A DNA stretch of 64,000 nt from Hymenobacter sp. BRD67 (lineage in GTDB: Bacteria; Bacteroidota; Bacteroidia; Cytophagales; Hymenobacteraceae): positions 930,001 through 994,000 of the forward strand of contig NZ_CP053904.1 in assembly GCF_013256425.1 (NCBI RefSeq). Reading direction: 5' to 3'. Position numbers and translations under genes: made by a program. Within the stretch, counting starts at the first letter, position 1; every line of letters begins with the position of its first letter. Shown here piece after piece: positions 52,373 to 62,597 of this stretch. The notes under the pieces were generated by a model. The model was not told the origin of the DNA. It searched no databases and saw nothing but the letters and a program-made list of their open reading frames with translations.

Positions 52373-52945
52373 TTAATCGACTTCGTCGGGAGATGAAGCC
52401 AGATTGTCGGTAGAAGTAACGTATTCCTCAATTTTGCGGGCGGCGTGGTGGTAGCTGGCTTTCAGAGCACCTACGCTGGTGCCGGTTACCTCGGCCATCT
52501 GCTCGTAGGGCATCTCCTCATAATAACGCAGGTTGAATACCAGCCGCTGCTTGTCGGGCAGGCGCAGGATGGCTTTTTGCAGCCGCAGCTCAATCTCGTC
52601 GCCCGCAATGGCGGGGTCAGCCTCGACTTTAGCCGCCAGCTCGGCCCCCACATCGTTGAGCGGCAAAAAAAACTTACGTCGCTTGCTCTGCAAAAAGCTC
52701 AGGCACTCGTTGGTGGCAATGCGGTAAATCCAGGTGAAAAGCTGGGCATCCTGCCGAAAGTTTTCCAGATTTTTCCACACCTTCACAAATACGTCCTGCG
52801 TGAGGTCATCGGCATCGTCGTGGTCGATAACCATCTTCCGCACATGCCAATACACCTTCTGCTGGTACTTGCGCACGAGCTGATTAAAGGCCAGGTTGCG
52901 GCTGGCCGGATGCTGGAACTTGGCGAGGATTTCGTGGTCTTCCAA
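52373..52945 (-). CDS. ECF-type RNA polymerase sigma factor
   Basis: 190 residues from TTG 52945 (EDHEILAKFQHPASRNLAFN). Region 2: HVRKMVIDHDDADDLTQDVF and FTWIYRIATNECLSFLQSKR; region 4: AILRLPDKQRLVFNLRYYEE, MPYEQMAEVTGTSVGALKAS. This is a complete sigma-E-like protein that would direct polymerase to its own regulon. It heads an operon with an anti-sigma-like gene and a Spy-like gene. No alternative ATG start fits the family. Confidence 0.92.
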   Translation of the reverse strand: MEDHEILAKFQHPASRNLAFNQLVRKYQQKVYWHVRKMVIDHDDADDLTQDVFVKVWKNLENFRQDAQLFTWIYRIATNECLSFLQSKRRKFFLPLNDVGAELAAKVEADPAIAGDEIELRLQKAILRLPDKQRLVFNLRYYEEMPYEQMAEVTGTSVGALKASYHHAARKIEEYVTSTDNLASSPDEVD

Positions 52946-53037
52946 ACGCGGAGCGGGGGCGAAAGTGCAGGTTGGACGACGGGCGGGCGGCAGGGTTTAA
53001 TGGCACTACCTTTAGCCAACTATTTCCCTACTCAGAA

Positions 53038-53607
53038 ATGAAAGTATTAGCTACTCTGTGCTTGGCCGGGCTGCTGCTGGTCGCATATAGTAGCCAAGCT
53101 CAAACAGTCTTGCTGGGTGACAGTACCTATCACGGCTTGCAGCCTCACAAAGACTCTTTGGCTACTGTAGTGGCGCGGTTAGGCCAGCACTATCACAAAA
53201 CCGAGCTATTGCTTTTCGTTCACGGGCTCATGACAGGTGGCGGAGATATGCATGGTACGCGGCTGGGCGGCTATGCGCTACACTACAAGAAGCTCGGCGC
53301 GACTTTCTGCGTAGCTAATAATACGAACCTTATGTTTCGGATTCAGTTGAAACCCGGCGCCCACATTGTGTCAGCCCGTGGCATCCGGCCCGGTGCGGCC
53401 GATTTTGCGCTAGTCATTGAAAAATATGGGCCGAGCGAGCGAGGCAAAGACCGCGAAGGCCAGCCGCGAGTTTCTGAAATTTCATTTGACCTGAAAACCT
53501 ATTTTACTGCCCTGCGCTACCCGCACATCACGTTCATCAGCCGGGGCAAGCTAAAAGCTGGCGAAAACTTGCTAAAGCGAAAAGTCCAGGAAATCTGGCT
53601 GTGGTAA
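53038..53607 (+). CDS. Secreted protein of unknown family
   Basis: 189 residues from ATG 53038. Signal peptide MKVLATLCLAGLLLVAYSSQAQ, then a soluble domain with LLLFVHGLMTGGGDMHGTRL, a KLGATFCVANNTNL segment, and a basic C-terminus (KLKAGENLLKRKVQEIWLW). I recognise no domain. It lies between the divergent sigma operon and the convergent VWA gene, with its own short upstream region. Base composition is slightly lower in GC than its neighbours. Confidence 0.7.
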   Translation: MKVLATLCLAGLLLVAYSSQAQTVLLGDSTYHGLQPHKDSLATVVARLGQHYHKTELLLFVHGLMTGGGDMHGTRLGGYALHYKKLGATFCVANNTNLMFRIQLKPGAHIVSARGIRPGAADFALVIEKYGPSERGKDREGQPRVSEISFDLKTYFTALRYPHITFISRGKLKAGENLLKRKVQEIWLW

Positions 53608-53619
53608 TAAGCCAGGCTA

Positions 53620-55040
53620 CTACCGCCCAAAAATGCTCAGTGAAGTGGTCTGAGCTGAGCGAATAGTGAAGTTGCGCACATCGGTAAACTTGCTGGCATT
53701 GCTGGTAGCCGTGCGAAAAACCAGCCGGTACACGCCCGGCTGCATGGCCAGGTTGAGCTTGCTGCTGCTTTCGGGCAGGTTATAAATCCAGGTTTGCGAC
53801 TCGTCGTCGTTGAGCTTGTAGAGGCTGCCAAATCCCTTGAGGTCGGAGGTAATGTTGAGCGTGCCCGGCACGGCGTAGGTTACGGTAGTGGTCTGGCCTT
53901 GGCGCACGCTCAAGCGCTGCACCAGGCGCGGCAATGTGAGTATCTCGACCTCATAATTACCGGCCAGCAGCTTCTGGCGGCTGCCGAAGGGCAGGGCCAG
54001 GCTGGTTGTCGCGCTGCCCTGCGCCCGCACCACGGCCTGCACCGCGCCGCCGTAGGGGTTGGGCGTAATAGTAGCCGGCTGCAATACCAAGGTGCCCTGC
54101 GGGATTTTGAAAGTCAGCACATTCGCCTTGCCGCCCCGGATAACCAGGTTGGGCTGGCGCACGGCCGGCACAGTATTGATAACCAAATCGTAGGTCTGTA
54201 GGGCGTCGATGTCGAGCACATCGGCCTTGCCCTGGGCATCGCGGTAATGCACGTAGTTGTACTCGGGCTGCCCGGTTACGTTGTTGACAAATGTCATGTT
54301 GACGTTTGACTCCACCGGCCGGCCGGCCTCATCCGTGAGGTTGATGGCCACGGTGGTTTTAGCGAGGGTCTGGGCAATTACATCGTTGAGAACGGTCTGG
54401 AAAGTCTTAACCTCGGCCGCGTTGTAGTATTTGCCCAGGCATTCGAGCGACCGGCCAAAATCCTTTTCGGCCCCGATACCAATTACGAAGGGCTTCAAGA
54501 AAACCCGCTTGCGCTGCAAAGCCAGCGAGGCCGCGCAGGGGTCGCCCTTGCACGACTCCACGCCATCGGTGATGAGCAGCAGCACGTTGCGCGAGGTTTT
54601 ATCCAGGGGAAAGTCCTTGGCCGATTGCTCCAGCGAGTAGGTAATGGGCGTGTTGCCCTGTGCCTTCAGCGTCTTGAGCCGCGTTTTGATGGCCGCGGCA
54701 TTCTTAGGCGCGAAGGGCACTTCGAGGCGCGAGTCTTCGCAGTTTTGCTCGGCATTGGCGTGTTGGTGGCCGTACACACGCAGGCCAAGCTCCAGGTTGG
54801 GATAGGCATTGAGCGAATCGGCCATCTTGGCCAGCAGGCGCTTGGCTACTTCCCAGCGCGGCGTGCCTTCCCAGGGGCCATCATCGAGCCCGAGGCATCG
54901 AGCAAAAACAGAATCCGCGTAACTTTCGGGTGCTCGGGCGGAGCGTTCTGAGCCCGGCCGGGCAGGCTGATAATTAAAAGCAGGCAAGCCAGCAGGCAGC
55001 CGATTCTGCAAAAGGCAAGCGGTCGGAGTGGGAAAAGCAT
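53620..55040 (-). CDS. Exported von Willebrand factor A domain protein, one frameshift
   Basis: ATG 55040 gives a signal peptide (FCRIGCLLACLLLIISLPGR-AQ), then RILFLLDASGSM, the MIDAS metal site. One base lost at 54874-54877 shifts the frame right after it; repair gives MMAPWEGTPRWEVAKRLLAK, LELGLRVYGHQHANAEQNCE, KAQGNTPITYSLEQSAKDFP and LLLITDGVESCKGDPCAAS. The C-terminal 230 residues are beta-rich Ig-like segments (VAINLTDEAGRPVESNVNMT). About 473 residues. It is exported and probably binds partner proteins with metal. Convergent with the 53038 gene. Confidence 0.85.
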
Positions 55041-55134
55041 CGGCGTAATTTACATTACTATCCGCAACTTTACCTGAACCTTAGCGGAACTACGGGCCGC
55101 GGTAATCCCAATTGCAAACCGACACAGAGCCTGC

Positions 55135-55671
55135 CTAAGCGCCTAGCAGCTGAAGATGAGCCAGGTGGTGACGGCCGTGCCAGGCGTACTGCACCAGCGC
55201 TTGCTCCAGCGTGCTGGTGGTTTGGTAGCGCGGGTGGTAAAAAGTGCGCTGCCATTGCGCCTCGCTCAGGTGTTGCAGCAGGGTAACCCAGCGGCTGTGC
55301 AGGCTTTCGAGCAGCGCCAGCGACACGGCCAGCGGCGTAGCAGCTACGTCGGGCAGCTCGGCCCAGGCCTGCTCATCAAAGGGCCGCACAGTCGGGTTGT
55401 CTTCCGTGAGCGCCAGGCGGAAACGGCTGTATAAGTTAGGGTGCGTGTCGGCCAGGTGGTGAATAACCTGGCGGCCCGTCCAGCCACCGGGGCGGTAGGG
55501 TTGCTCCAGGCGCTCGGCCCCGGCGCGCCGGGCTGCAGCGTGCAGCTGCGCCGGCAGCTCGGCCAGCTGCTGAAGGTAGGGGGCGCGCCCAGCGGCCGTA
55601 AGCGGTGCCGTAGGCAGCTGCGGCCGGCCGATAGGAAACCGCAGGTGCTCGTCGGTGAGAGGGGTGGTCAT
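55135..55671 (-). CDS. DinB/YfiT-like putative metal-dependent hydrolase
   Basis: 178 residues from ATG 55671 (MTTPLTDEHLRFPIGRPQLP). The DinB-2/YfiT pattern is complete: YRPGGWTGRQVIHHLADTHP (first His), YSRFRLALTEDNPTVRPFDE, and YAWHGRHHLAHLQLL (the C-terminal HxxxH pair). These four-helix enzymes hold Zn or Ni and often act in thiol-linked transfer or detoxification. The substrate is not known. Single gene. Confidence 0.9.
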   Translation of the reverse strand: MTTPLTDEHLRFPIGRPQLPTAPLTAAGRAPYLQQLAELPAQLHAAARRAGAERLEQPYRPGGWTGRQVIHHLADTHPNLYSRFRLALTEDNPTVRPFDEQAWAELPDVAATPLAVSLALLESLHSRWVTLLQHLSEAQWQRTFYHPRYQTTSTLEQALVQYAWHGRHHLAHLQLLGA

Positions 55672-56135
55672 GAAGAGGAGGAGGACATTAGACCTCAAAA
55701 GTAGCAGGTAGGCTACGGGCAGCGGCCTCCCCAAAATGTTTTCCTTTCATGCCAATTTAATGTAGCTGCGCTTGCTTTGTATTATCTAACGTGCCACCAT
55801 AAGCTGTAAGGCGTTGGCATCGTCCCACCATGTTGCTCTAACAGATTTGAATTAGGACCAGCATTCTCGCTGGTGTTCAATTGCCACTGGTAATTGAATA
55901 AAACTGATTGATAAATATGTAGAAAAATGTATTTTAAGGCTATTTCCAGTAGCTACAGGTGGTAGGATGGAAACAGCAGCAGCCCGATTCGCAACGGGCT
56001 ACCCAACCTAAAAACGGGCTGATTTGGTGATGTCGGTTCCCAGTACCTTGTCGGGACAGGTAGCGGCTCAGCGCGTTTCTTCAGCACAACATTCCTGGTG
56101 TTATTAACTGCCTAATGTGGCATTTACATGTTCTT
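55672..56135. other. Gene-free upstream region of the RND operon
   Basis: 464 bases with no credible ORF. Several stop-rich AT stretches and a small GC-rich inverted repeat (GCCCGATTCGCAACGGGC near 55981) are seen. It probably holds the promoter of the efflux operon. No TetR/AraR-type regulator gene is next to it. Confidence 0.5.
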
Positions 56136-57218
56136 ATGAAAAGAATACTCATGCTCATGAGTTTATGTGCCGTGTACTGCTGCACAAGCTGCTCGCCCAA
56201 AACAGAAGAGAAGGAAGAGCAAATCAAGCTGCTGGCCACCAGCCCTTTACAAAAGGACACGACCATAATCAAAGAGTACGTGGCGCAGATTCATGCCTAC
56301 CAGCACATCGAGCTGCGGGCCCTAGAGAAAGGCTATCTTCAGAAAATCTTTGTCGACGAAGGGCAGACAGTTGCCAAGGGGCAGCCTATGTTCCAGATTA
56401 TGCCGCTGGTGTACCAGGCCGACCTGCAAAAGTCGCAGGCCGAAGCCAATTATGTGGATATCGAGTACCGCAACACCAAGAGTTTGGCCGATAGCAACAT
56501 CGTGTCCAAGAATGAGTTAGCTCTTTCCAAGGCCAAGCTCAACAAGGCCAAGGCAGACGTGGCGCTGGCCCAGACCCACCTACAGTTTACGTCTATTAAA
56601 GCACCGTTCAGCGGCATTATGGACCACTTTCAGGCGCGGCTGGGTAGTGTCGTCAACGAAGGTGATTTGCTGACTACGCTCTCCGACAACAGCAAGATGT
56701 GGGTGTATTTCAACGTGCCCGAAGCCGAGTACCTGGCTTATAAAGAGCAGGCCAAGGCCGACAACGTGGTAAACGTGAAGCTGCTTATGGCCAATAACGA
56801 GATATATAAATACCCTGGTAAGGTGCAGACGATTGAGGCAGATTTTAATAATGAAACCGGCAATATCGCCTTCCGGGCCACTTTCCCTAACCCCGATGGC
56901 CTGCTGCGCAACGGCGAAACCGGCAGCATCATGATGACGGTGCCGTTGAAAAACGCCCTGCTTATCCCGCAGAAAGCCACCTTCGAGATTCTGGAGAAGA
57001 AATACGTTTATGTCATTGACAGCAAAAACGTAGTGCACCAGCGCGAAGTAACCATTGCCTCGGAGATGCCCGACCTCTACATTCTCAAGGGGGGCGTCAG
57101 CAGCGGCGACAAGATTTTGCTGGAAGGCCTACGTAAGGTGAAAGATGGGGATAAGATAAGCTACAACTACAAAGCTCCTCAGGCAGTTATCTCTCACCTG
57201 AAGGTGTATAGCGAGTAA
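56136..57218 (+). CDS. RND efflux periplasmic adaptor lipoprotein
   Basis: 360 residues from ATG 56136, MKRILMLMSLCAVYCCTSCS with a lipobox before Cys. The HlyD-type adaptor is complete: KGYLQKIFVDEGQTVAKGQP, SKNELALSKAKLNKAKADVA hairpin, FTSIKAPFSGIMDHFQARLG lipoyl half, LTTLSDNSKMWVYFNVPEAE and KNALLIPQKATFEILEKKYV. It links the inner-membrane pump to the outer-membrane channel encoded downstream. It is the first gene of the three-gene operon; the pump gene follows after 28 bases. Confidence 0.94.
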   Translation: MKRILMLMSLCAVYCCTSCSPKTEEKEEQIKLLATSPLQKDTTIIKEYVAQIHAYQHIELRALEKGYLQKIFVDEGQTVAKGQPMFQIMPLVYQADLQKSQAEANYVDIEYRNTKSLADSNIVSKNELALSKAKLNKAKADVALAQTHLQFTSIKAPFSGIMDHFQARLGSVVNEGDLLTTLSDNSKMWVYFNVPEAEYLAYKEQAKADNVVNVKLLMANNEIYKYPGKVQTIEADFNNETGNIAFRATFPNPDGLLRNGETGSIMMTVPLKNALLIPQKATFEILEKKYVYVIDSKNVVHQREVTIASEMPDLYILKGGVSSGDKILLEGLRKVKDGDKISYNYKAPQAVISHLKVYSE

Positions 57219-57246
57219 AATTCGCCCATTATAATAGCCATACTAT

Positions 57247-60200
57247 ATGTTTAGTAAATTCATTCGTAGGCCCGTATTCGCCATTGTTATCTCGATTGTC
57301 ATCCTGCTCATGGGCGGGCTGGCTATCATGAAGCTGCCAACGTCGCAGTTTCCGGAAATTTCGCCCCCCTGGTAATGGTGAGCGCGGCCTATCCGGGTGC
57401 CAGCGCCAAGGTGCTTACCGAGTCGGTGCTGATTCCGCTGGAACAGGCCGTAAACGGCGTGCCGGGGATGAAGTACATGACCTCCGATGCCGTGAGCGCC
57501 GGCGAGGCCAACATCCAGATTGTGTTCAACCTGGGTACTGACCCCGACCAGGCCGTGGTAAACGTGAATACCCGCATTGCGCAGGTGCTCAACCGCCTGC
57601 CCGAGCTGGTACAGCGCGAAGGCGTAGTGGTAAACCGCGTGGTGCCCAACATGCTCATGTACGTGAACTTGTATTCGAAAGACAAGAACACGGACATGAA
57701 GTACCTGTTCAACTTCGCTGGCGTGAACATGATACCCGAGCTGCAGCGCCTCGGCGGCATTGGCCGGGCCAGCATCCTGGGTAGCCGGCAGTACGCCATG
57801 CGCGTGTGGCTGAAGCCCGACCGCATGCGGGCCTACAATATCTCGGTCGACGACGTGATGAAGGCGCTGGGCGAGCAGAGTGTTATCGGCTCGCCGGGCC
57901 GTATCGGCCGCTCGGATGGCGGGCAGGCGCAGTCGCTCGAATACGTGCTCAGCTACCAGGGCCGCTTCAACGACGTGGAGCAGTATAAGAACGTGGTTTT
58001 GCGGGCCAACGCCAACGGCGAGAACCTGCACCTGAAAGACGTAGCCAGGGTGGAGCTGGGCTCGGAGTTTTACGACATCTACTCCAACCTGAACCAGTAC
58101 CCTTCGGCGGCTATCGTGCTGAAGCAGACCTACGGCAGTAATGCCAGCGACGTGATTAAAGAGGTGAAAGTCAAGCTGGAAGAGCTCAGGAAAACCTTCC
58201 CGCCGGGCATGGACTACAAAATCACCTACGACGTATCGAACTTCCTCGACGCCTCGATTGAGAACGTAATCCACACCCTGCGCGACGCTTTTATTCTGGT
58301 GGCGCTGGTGGTATTCCTCTTCCTCGGCGACTGGCGCTCAACCCTGATTCCGGCCATCGCCGTGCCGGTATCGCTCATTGGCTCGTTCATGGCCATGCAG
58401 GCGTTCGGGTTGACTATCAACATGATTACGCTCTTTGCGCTGGTGCTGTCGATTGGTATCGTGGTCGATAACGCCATTGTGGTGATTGAGGCCGTGCACG
58501 CCAAGATGGAAGAAGAGCACCTCTCGCCGTATAATGCCGTGCGCAAGGTGGTAGGTGAAATCAGCGGTGCCATTATCGCCATCACCATCATGATGACGGC
58601 CGTGTTTATCCCGGTATCGTTCATGAGCGGCCCGGTGGGTATCTTCTACCGCCAGTTCTCGATTACCATGGCTACGGCCATCGTGATTTCGGGCCTCGTC
58701 GCCCTCACGCTGACGCCGGTGCTCTGCGCCATGATTCTGAAGAACAACCACGGCCAGGAAAAGAAGAAAACGCCGCTGCAGCGCTTCTTCGACTGGTTTA
58801 ACCGGGGTTTCGACCGTCTCACCAACGCCTACACCGGCCTGCTGTCGAAGATTGTGGCCAGCCGGCTCATCACCTTCGCCATGCTCATTGCCTTTGCGCT
58901 GGGCATCTGGGCCATCTCGGCCAGGCTGCCTGCCGGCTTTATTCCGAGCGAAGACCAGGGCCTGATTTACGCCATTGTGCAAACGCCGCCCGGCACCACG
59001 CTGGAGCAAACCAACGCCGTATCGCAGCGCCTTGCCAGTCTGGCCAAAGACGTGCCTGGTATCGCCAATATTTCAACCCTGGCAGGCTACGAGGTGCTTA
59101 CCGAAGGCCGGGGCTCCAACGCCGGTACCTGTCTGATTGACTTGAAGCCGTGGTCAGAGCGTAAGGAGTCCATTGCCGACATCATCGGCAACCTAGAAAA
59201 AAAGGCGCACGAAATTCCGGGTGCGACCATCGAATTCTTTGAGCCGCCGGCAGTGCCGGGCTACGGGGCAGCCGGTGGTTTCCAGCTGCAATTGCTCGAT
59301 AAAACCAACTCGGGCGACTATAAAGCGCTGGAAAAGGTGAACGAGGAATTTATGGCCAAGCTGAAAAAGCGCAAGGAGCTGGCCGGTCTGTTTACCTTCT
59401 TCTCGGCTGATTATCCGCAGTACGAGCTCAAGATTGACAACGACTTGGCTATGCAGAAAGGCGTGAGCATCGGCAACGCCATGAACACGCTCTCCATCAT
59501 GGTAGGCTCTACCTACGAGCTGGGTTTCATCAAGTACCAGCGCTTCTTTAAGGTATACGTACAGGCATCGCCCGAATACCGCCGCCTGCCCGAAGACGTG
59601 CTGAACATGTGGGCTAAAAACGACAAAGGCCAAATGGTGCCGTTCTCAGCCTTCATGCACATCGTGAAGTCGCAGGGCGCCAACGAAATCAACCGGTACA
59701 ATATGTACACCACGGCCTCCATCCGGGGTGGCGCGGCCGAGGGCTACAGCTCGGGCGAGGCTATTAAGGCGGTGCAGGAAGTAGCCAAAGAGCTACCTCA
59801 CGGCTACGACATCGACTGGGGCGGCCTGTCGAAAGACGAGGTTTCGCGCGGCAACGAGTCGACCGTTATTTTCATTGTCGTGCTGGTATTCGTGTACCTG
59901 GTGCTCGCCGCCCAGTACGAAAGCTTCCTGCTGCCGCTGGCGGTAATCTTCTCGCTGGTGGCCGGGGTGTTCGGCTCGTTCCTGTTCATCAAGATGTTTG
60001 GCCTGGCCAACGACATCTATGCCCAGGTAGGCCTGGTAATGCTGGTGGGCCTGCTGGGTAAGAACGCCGTACTTATCGTCGAGTTCGCGGCCCTGAAGCA
60101 CGAAGAGGGCATGTCGGTGCGCGATGCGGCTATCGAAGGCGCCAAAGTGCGTTTCCGTCCTATCCTGATGACGTCGTTTGCCTTCATCGCTGGTCTGATT

Positions 60201-60434
60201 CCGCTGGTGGTGGCTACCGGCGCGGGTGCTATCGGCAACCGCACCATCGGTAGCTCGGCCTTGGGTGGTATGCTGTTTGGTACCGTGTTCGGGGTAATTA
60301 TCATCCCTGGCCTGTATTACTTCTTCGGCACACTGGCCGGCGACAACAAGCTGATTCGGGATGAGAATGAGTCGCCGGTACTTGAAGGCGTAGAGCCCCG
60401 GATTAAAATTGAAGAAATGGAGCCTTATGCGTAA
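57247..60434 (+). CDS. RND efflux pump, inner-membrane subunit (AcrB/MexF-like), one frameshift
   Basis: About 1062 residues from ATG 57247, [20 protein letters not shown]. One C missing at 57364-57369 breaks [20 protein letters not shown]. The rest is intact: [22 protein letters not shown] motif (here [16 protein letters not shown]) with the proton-relay acids in helix 4, twelve helices, two large periplasmic loops, and [20 protein letters not shown] near the end. HAE1-family pumps export amphiphilic compounds by proton antiport. Stop overlaps the start of the channel gene by eight bases. Confidence 0.94.
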
Positions 60435-61862
60435 CAGAAATTTAGTTAAAAGCCTGGCTGCTGCTGGCCTGGCGCTGGCAGCAGCGGCTTGTAAAGTGCC
60501 GCAGTTTGCTGAGCGCAATGCGAGCCGCAGCCTGCCGGCCACCTACAGCAACAGCCCCAGGATACGACTAGCACCGCTAAAGTGCGGTGGCAGGAGTTTT
60601 TTACCGACCCCGGCCTGAAAGCGCTGATTGACACTGCCCTGCAACACAACCAGGAGCTGAATATCACACTGCAGGAAATTCAGATTGCCCGCAATGAGAT
60701 ACAGGCCCGCAAGGGGGAGTACCTGCCTTCCGTTTCGCTGGGTGCCCGCTCGGCCCTCGACCGGGTTAGCCGCTACACCATTCAGGGAGCTACGGAAGAC
60801 CAAATCAACATCCAGCCCGACCGCCGGACTCCCGACCCGCTGGGCGATTTTCAGCTAGGAGCCTTTGCCAGCTGGGAAGTTGACATCTGGCACAAGCTGC
60901 GCAATGCCCGCAAATCGGCGGCTACGCGCTACCTGGCTTCCGTGGAAGGCAAAAATTTCATGGTAACCAATCTGATTGCCGAAATTGCCACTTCGTATTA
61001 CGAGCTGCTGGCGCTCGATAATCAGTTACTTATTCTACAGCAGAACATCGAGATACAGCGTAATGCGCTGCAGGTAGTACGGCAGGAAATGCAGGCAGCC
61101 CGGGTTACTGAGCTGGCGGTAAAACGCTTTGAAGCCCAGATTCAGAATACCACCGCCCGGCAGTTCACCATTCAGCAGCGCATCACTGAAACCGAAAACC
61201 GGATTAATTACCTGGTTGGTCGGTTTCCGCAGCCGGTGGTGCGCAACGACCAGTCATTTAATGATTTGGTGCCCAAAACCATTCAGGCTGGCGTGCCCGC
61301 CCAGCTATTGAGCAACCGCCCGGACATCCGGCAGGCCGAGCAAAACCTGGTGGCCGCCAAGCTGGACGTGCAGATAGCCCGCGCCAACTTTTATCCTTCG
61401 CTGGGTATCGATGCGGGCGTGGGCTTTGAGGCTTTCAAGCCGGGCCTGCTGTTCACCACGCCCGGCTCCCTGCTCTATTCGCTGGCCGGCGACTTATCGG
61501 CTCCCCTGATTAACCGCAACGGGATTAAGGCGCTGTACGCCAGTGCCAATGCCCTCCAGCTTCAAGCCGTGTACAACTACGAGCGCACGGTGCTCAACGC
61601 GTACATTGAGGTAGCCAATCAGCTCTCAAATATCGGCAACCTCGAAAAAAGCTACGACGCGAAGCTGAAAGAAGTGCAGACGCTTAACCAATCCATCCGG
61701 ATTTCAAACAGTCTCTTCAAGTCGGTACGCGCCGATTACACCGAAGTGCTGTTCACCCAGCGCGATGCCTTGGAATCTAAATTCGACCTGACCGAAACCA
61801 AGATGCAGCAGCTCAATGCCACCGTTAATATCTACCGCGCCCTGGGCGGCGGCTGGAATTAG
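60427..61862 (+). CDS. RND outer-membrane channel lipoprotein (TolC/OprM-like), one frameshift
   Basis: From ATG 60427: KSLAAAGLALAAAACKVPQF has a lipobox. One C missing at 60555-60558 breaks YSNSP/QDTTSTAKVRWQEFF. The body is the NodT type: FFTDPGLKALIDTALQHNQE, LPSVSLGARSAL, ASWEVDIWHKLRNARKSAAT, AARVTELAVKRFEAQIQNTT, LLSNRPDIRQAEQNLVAAKL and LSAPLINRNGIKALYASANA. The repeated helical halves match a trimeric TolC-like tunnel. About 478 residues. Translational overlap with the pump gene confirms the operon. A terminator follows. Confidence 0.93.
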
Positions 61863-61886
61863 CCCGTAAAAAGCAGCAGCTCCAAA

Positions 61887-61934
61887 GCCCGTTAGGACAA
61901 GATGCTCAGGCATGGTGTTCTAACGGGCCTTTTG
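61887..61934 (+). terminator. Terminator of the RND operon
   Basis: GCCCGTTAGGACA pairs with TGTTCTAACGGGC (13 bp, one G-T), loop 16 bases, followed by CTTTTG. Confidence 0.75.
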
Positions 61935-61979
61935 TGTATTGTATATTAAGAATATATAATATATTATGAGTTCATAAAT

Positions 61980-62165
61980 ACTGGCGCGAGTTTAGGCGCA
62001 GCCGTAACTCGTGCAGATTACACAGTGGAGGTTGTACCTCCACTGCCGCGCCAGCGGCAAGGCGGGACCGCGCCGCTAGCTTCGTTCTACTACATCGTTC
62101 TATGGGAGGCACAGCCTCCCCGAAAACCTGTCACGAGTTACGGCTTCGCCTAAACTCGCGCCAGT
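61980..62165. mobile_element. MITE-like element with 34-bp terminal inverted repeats
   Basis: Left arm 61980-62013 begins ACTGGCGCGAGTTTAGGCG; right arm 62132-62165 is its complement with one mismatch out of 34. The 118-base interior has no ORF but its own hairpins (AGTGGAGGT/ACCTCCACT at 62023-62043 and GGGAGGC/GCCTCCC). The element is 186 bp in all. No clear target-site duplication is visible. The left flank is AT-rich. Similar palindromic elements may be repeated elsewhere in the genome; I cannot check. Confidence 0.7.
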
Positions 62166-62174
62166 GTGAGATAA

Positions 62175-62522
62175 TTATTTAAATGTCACCTGGTTTATTA
62201 CCCATTGCTGGTGAACTAACCAAAAAACTACCATCGGAAAGATTACAATCAGGAAAACTCCTGTTCTTGCGAAGGCACTAGGCCAAATATTCCACCTCAA
62301 CATCCAGAGCAATAGAGTATATGCAATAGCTATCAATGCCACTAGCATAAATGGAAGAACAAAGCGCCCGAAGAAAGCAAAGCTTGCAGGCCCATCATTA
62401 TCCCATTCCTGCCCTAGTATAATCTGCCTGTTTACTTCTAGAACAAGCAGACTAATAATCAAAAGGCAAGAAAGCAATGAAACGATGATTATCTGCACCA
62501 AGCTTTTACGCAATGAATTCAT
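62175..62522 (-). CDS. Small three-helix membrane protein, AT-richer than neighbours
   Basis: 115 residues from ATG 62522 (MNSLRKSLVQIIIVSLLSCL). Three hydrophobic helices (first: IIIVSLLSCLLIISLLVLEV; third: VFLIVIFPMVVFWLVHQQWV). I recognise no family. Base composition is clearly lower in GC than the flanking TolC and icd genes, and it lies 10 bases from the inverted-repeat element, so it may be an acquired gene. The frame is open upstream to 62561 but the ATG at 62522 gives a normal start. Confidence 0.65.
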   Translation of the reverse strand: MNSLRKSLVQIIIVSLLSCLLIISLLVLEVNRQIILGQEWDNDGPASFAFFGRFVLPFMLVALIAIAYTLLLWMLRWNIWPSAFARTGVFLIVIFPMVVFWLVHQQWVINQVTFK

Positions 62523-62597
62523 ATTACGAAAGTCAAAACCCCGCGCCAGCCTTGCAGCCAACGCGGGGGTTATTAAAAATTGGCGATTGCCAAGCTA

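Noticed and set aside
57243..58274. Minus-strand ORF of 343 codons in the RND pump gene
   Set aside because: Antisense shadow of a well-recognised transporter; His/Val/Ala-rich translation.
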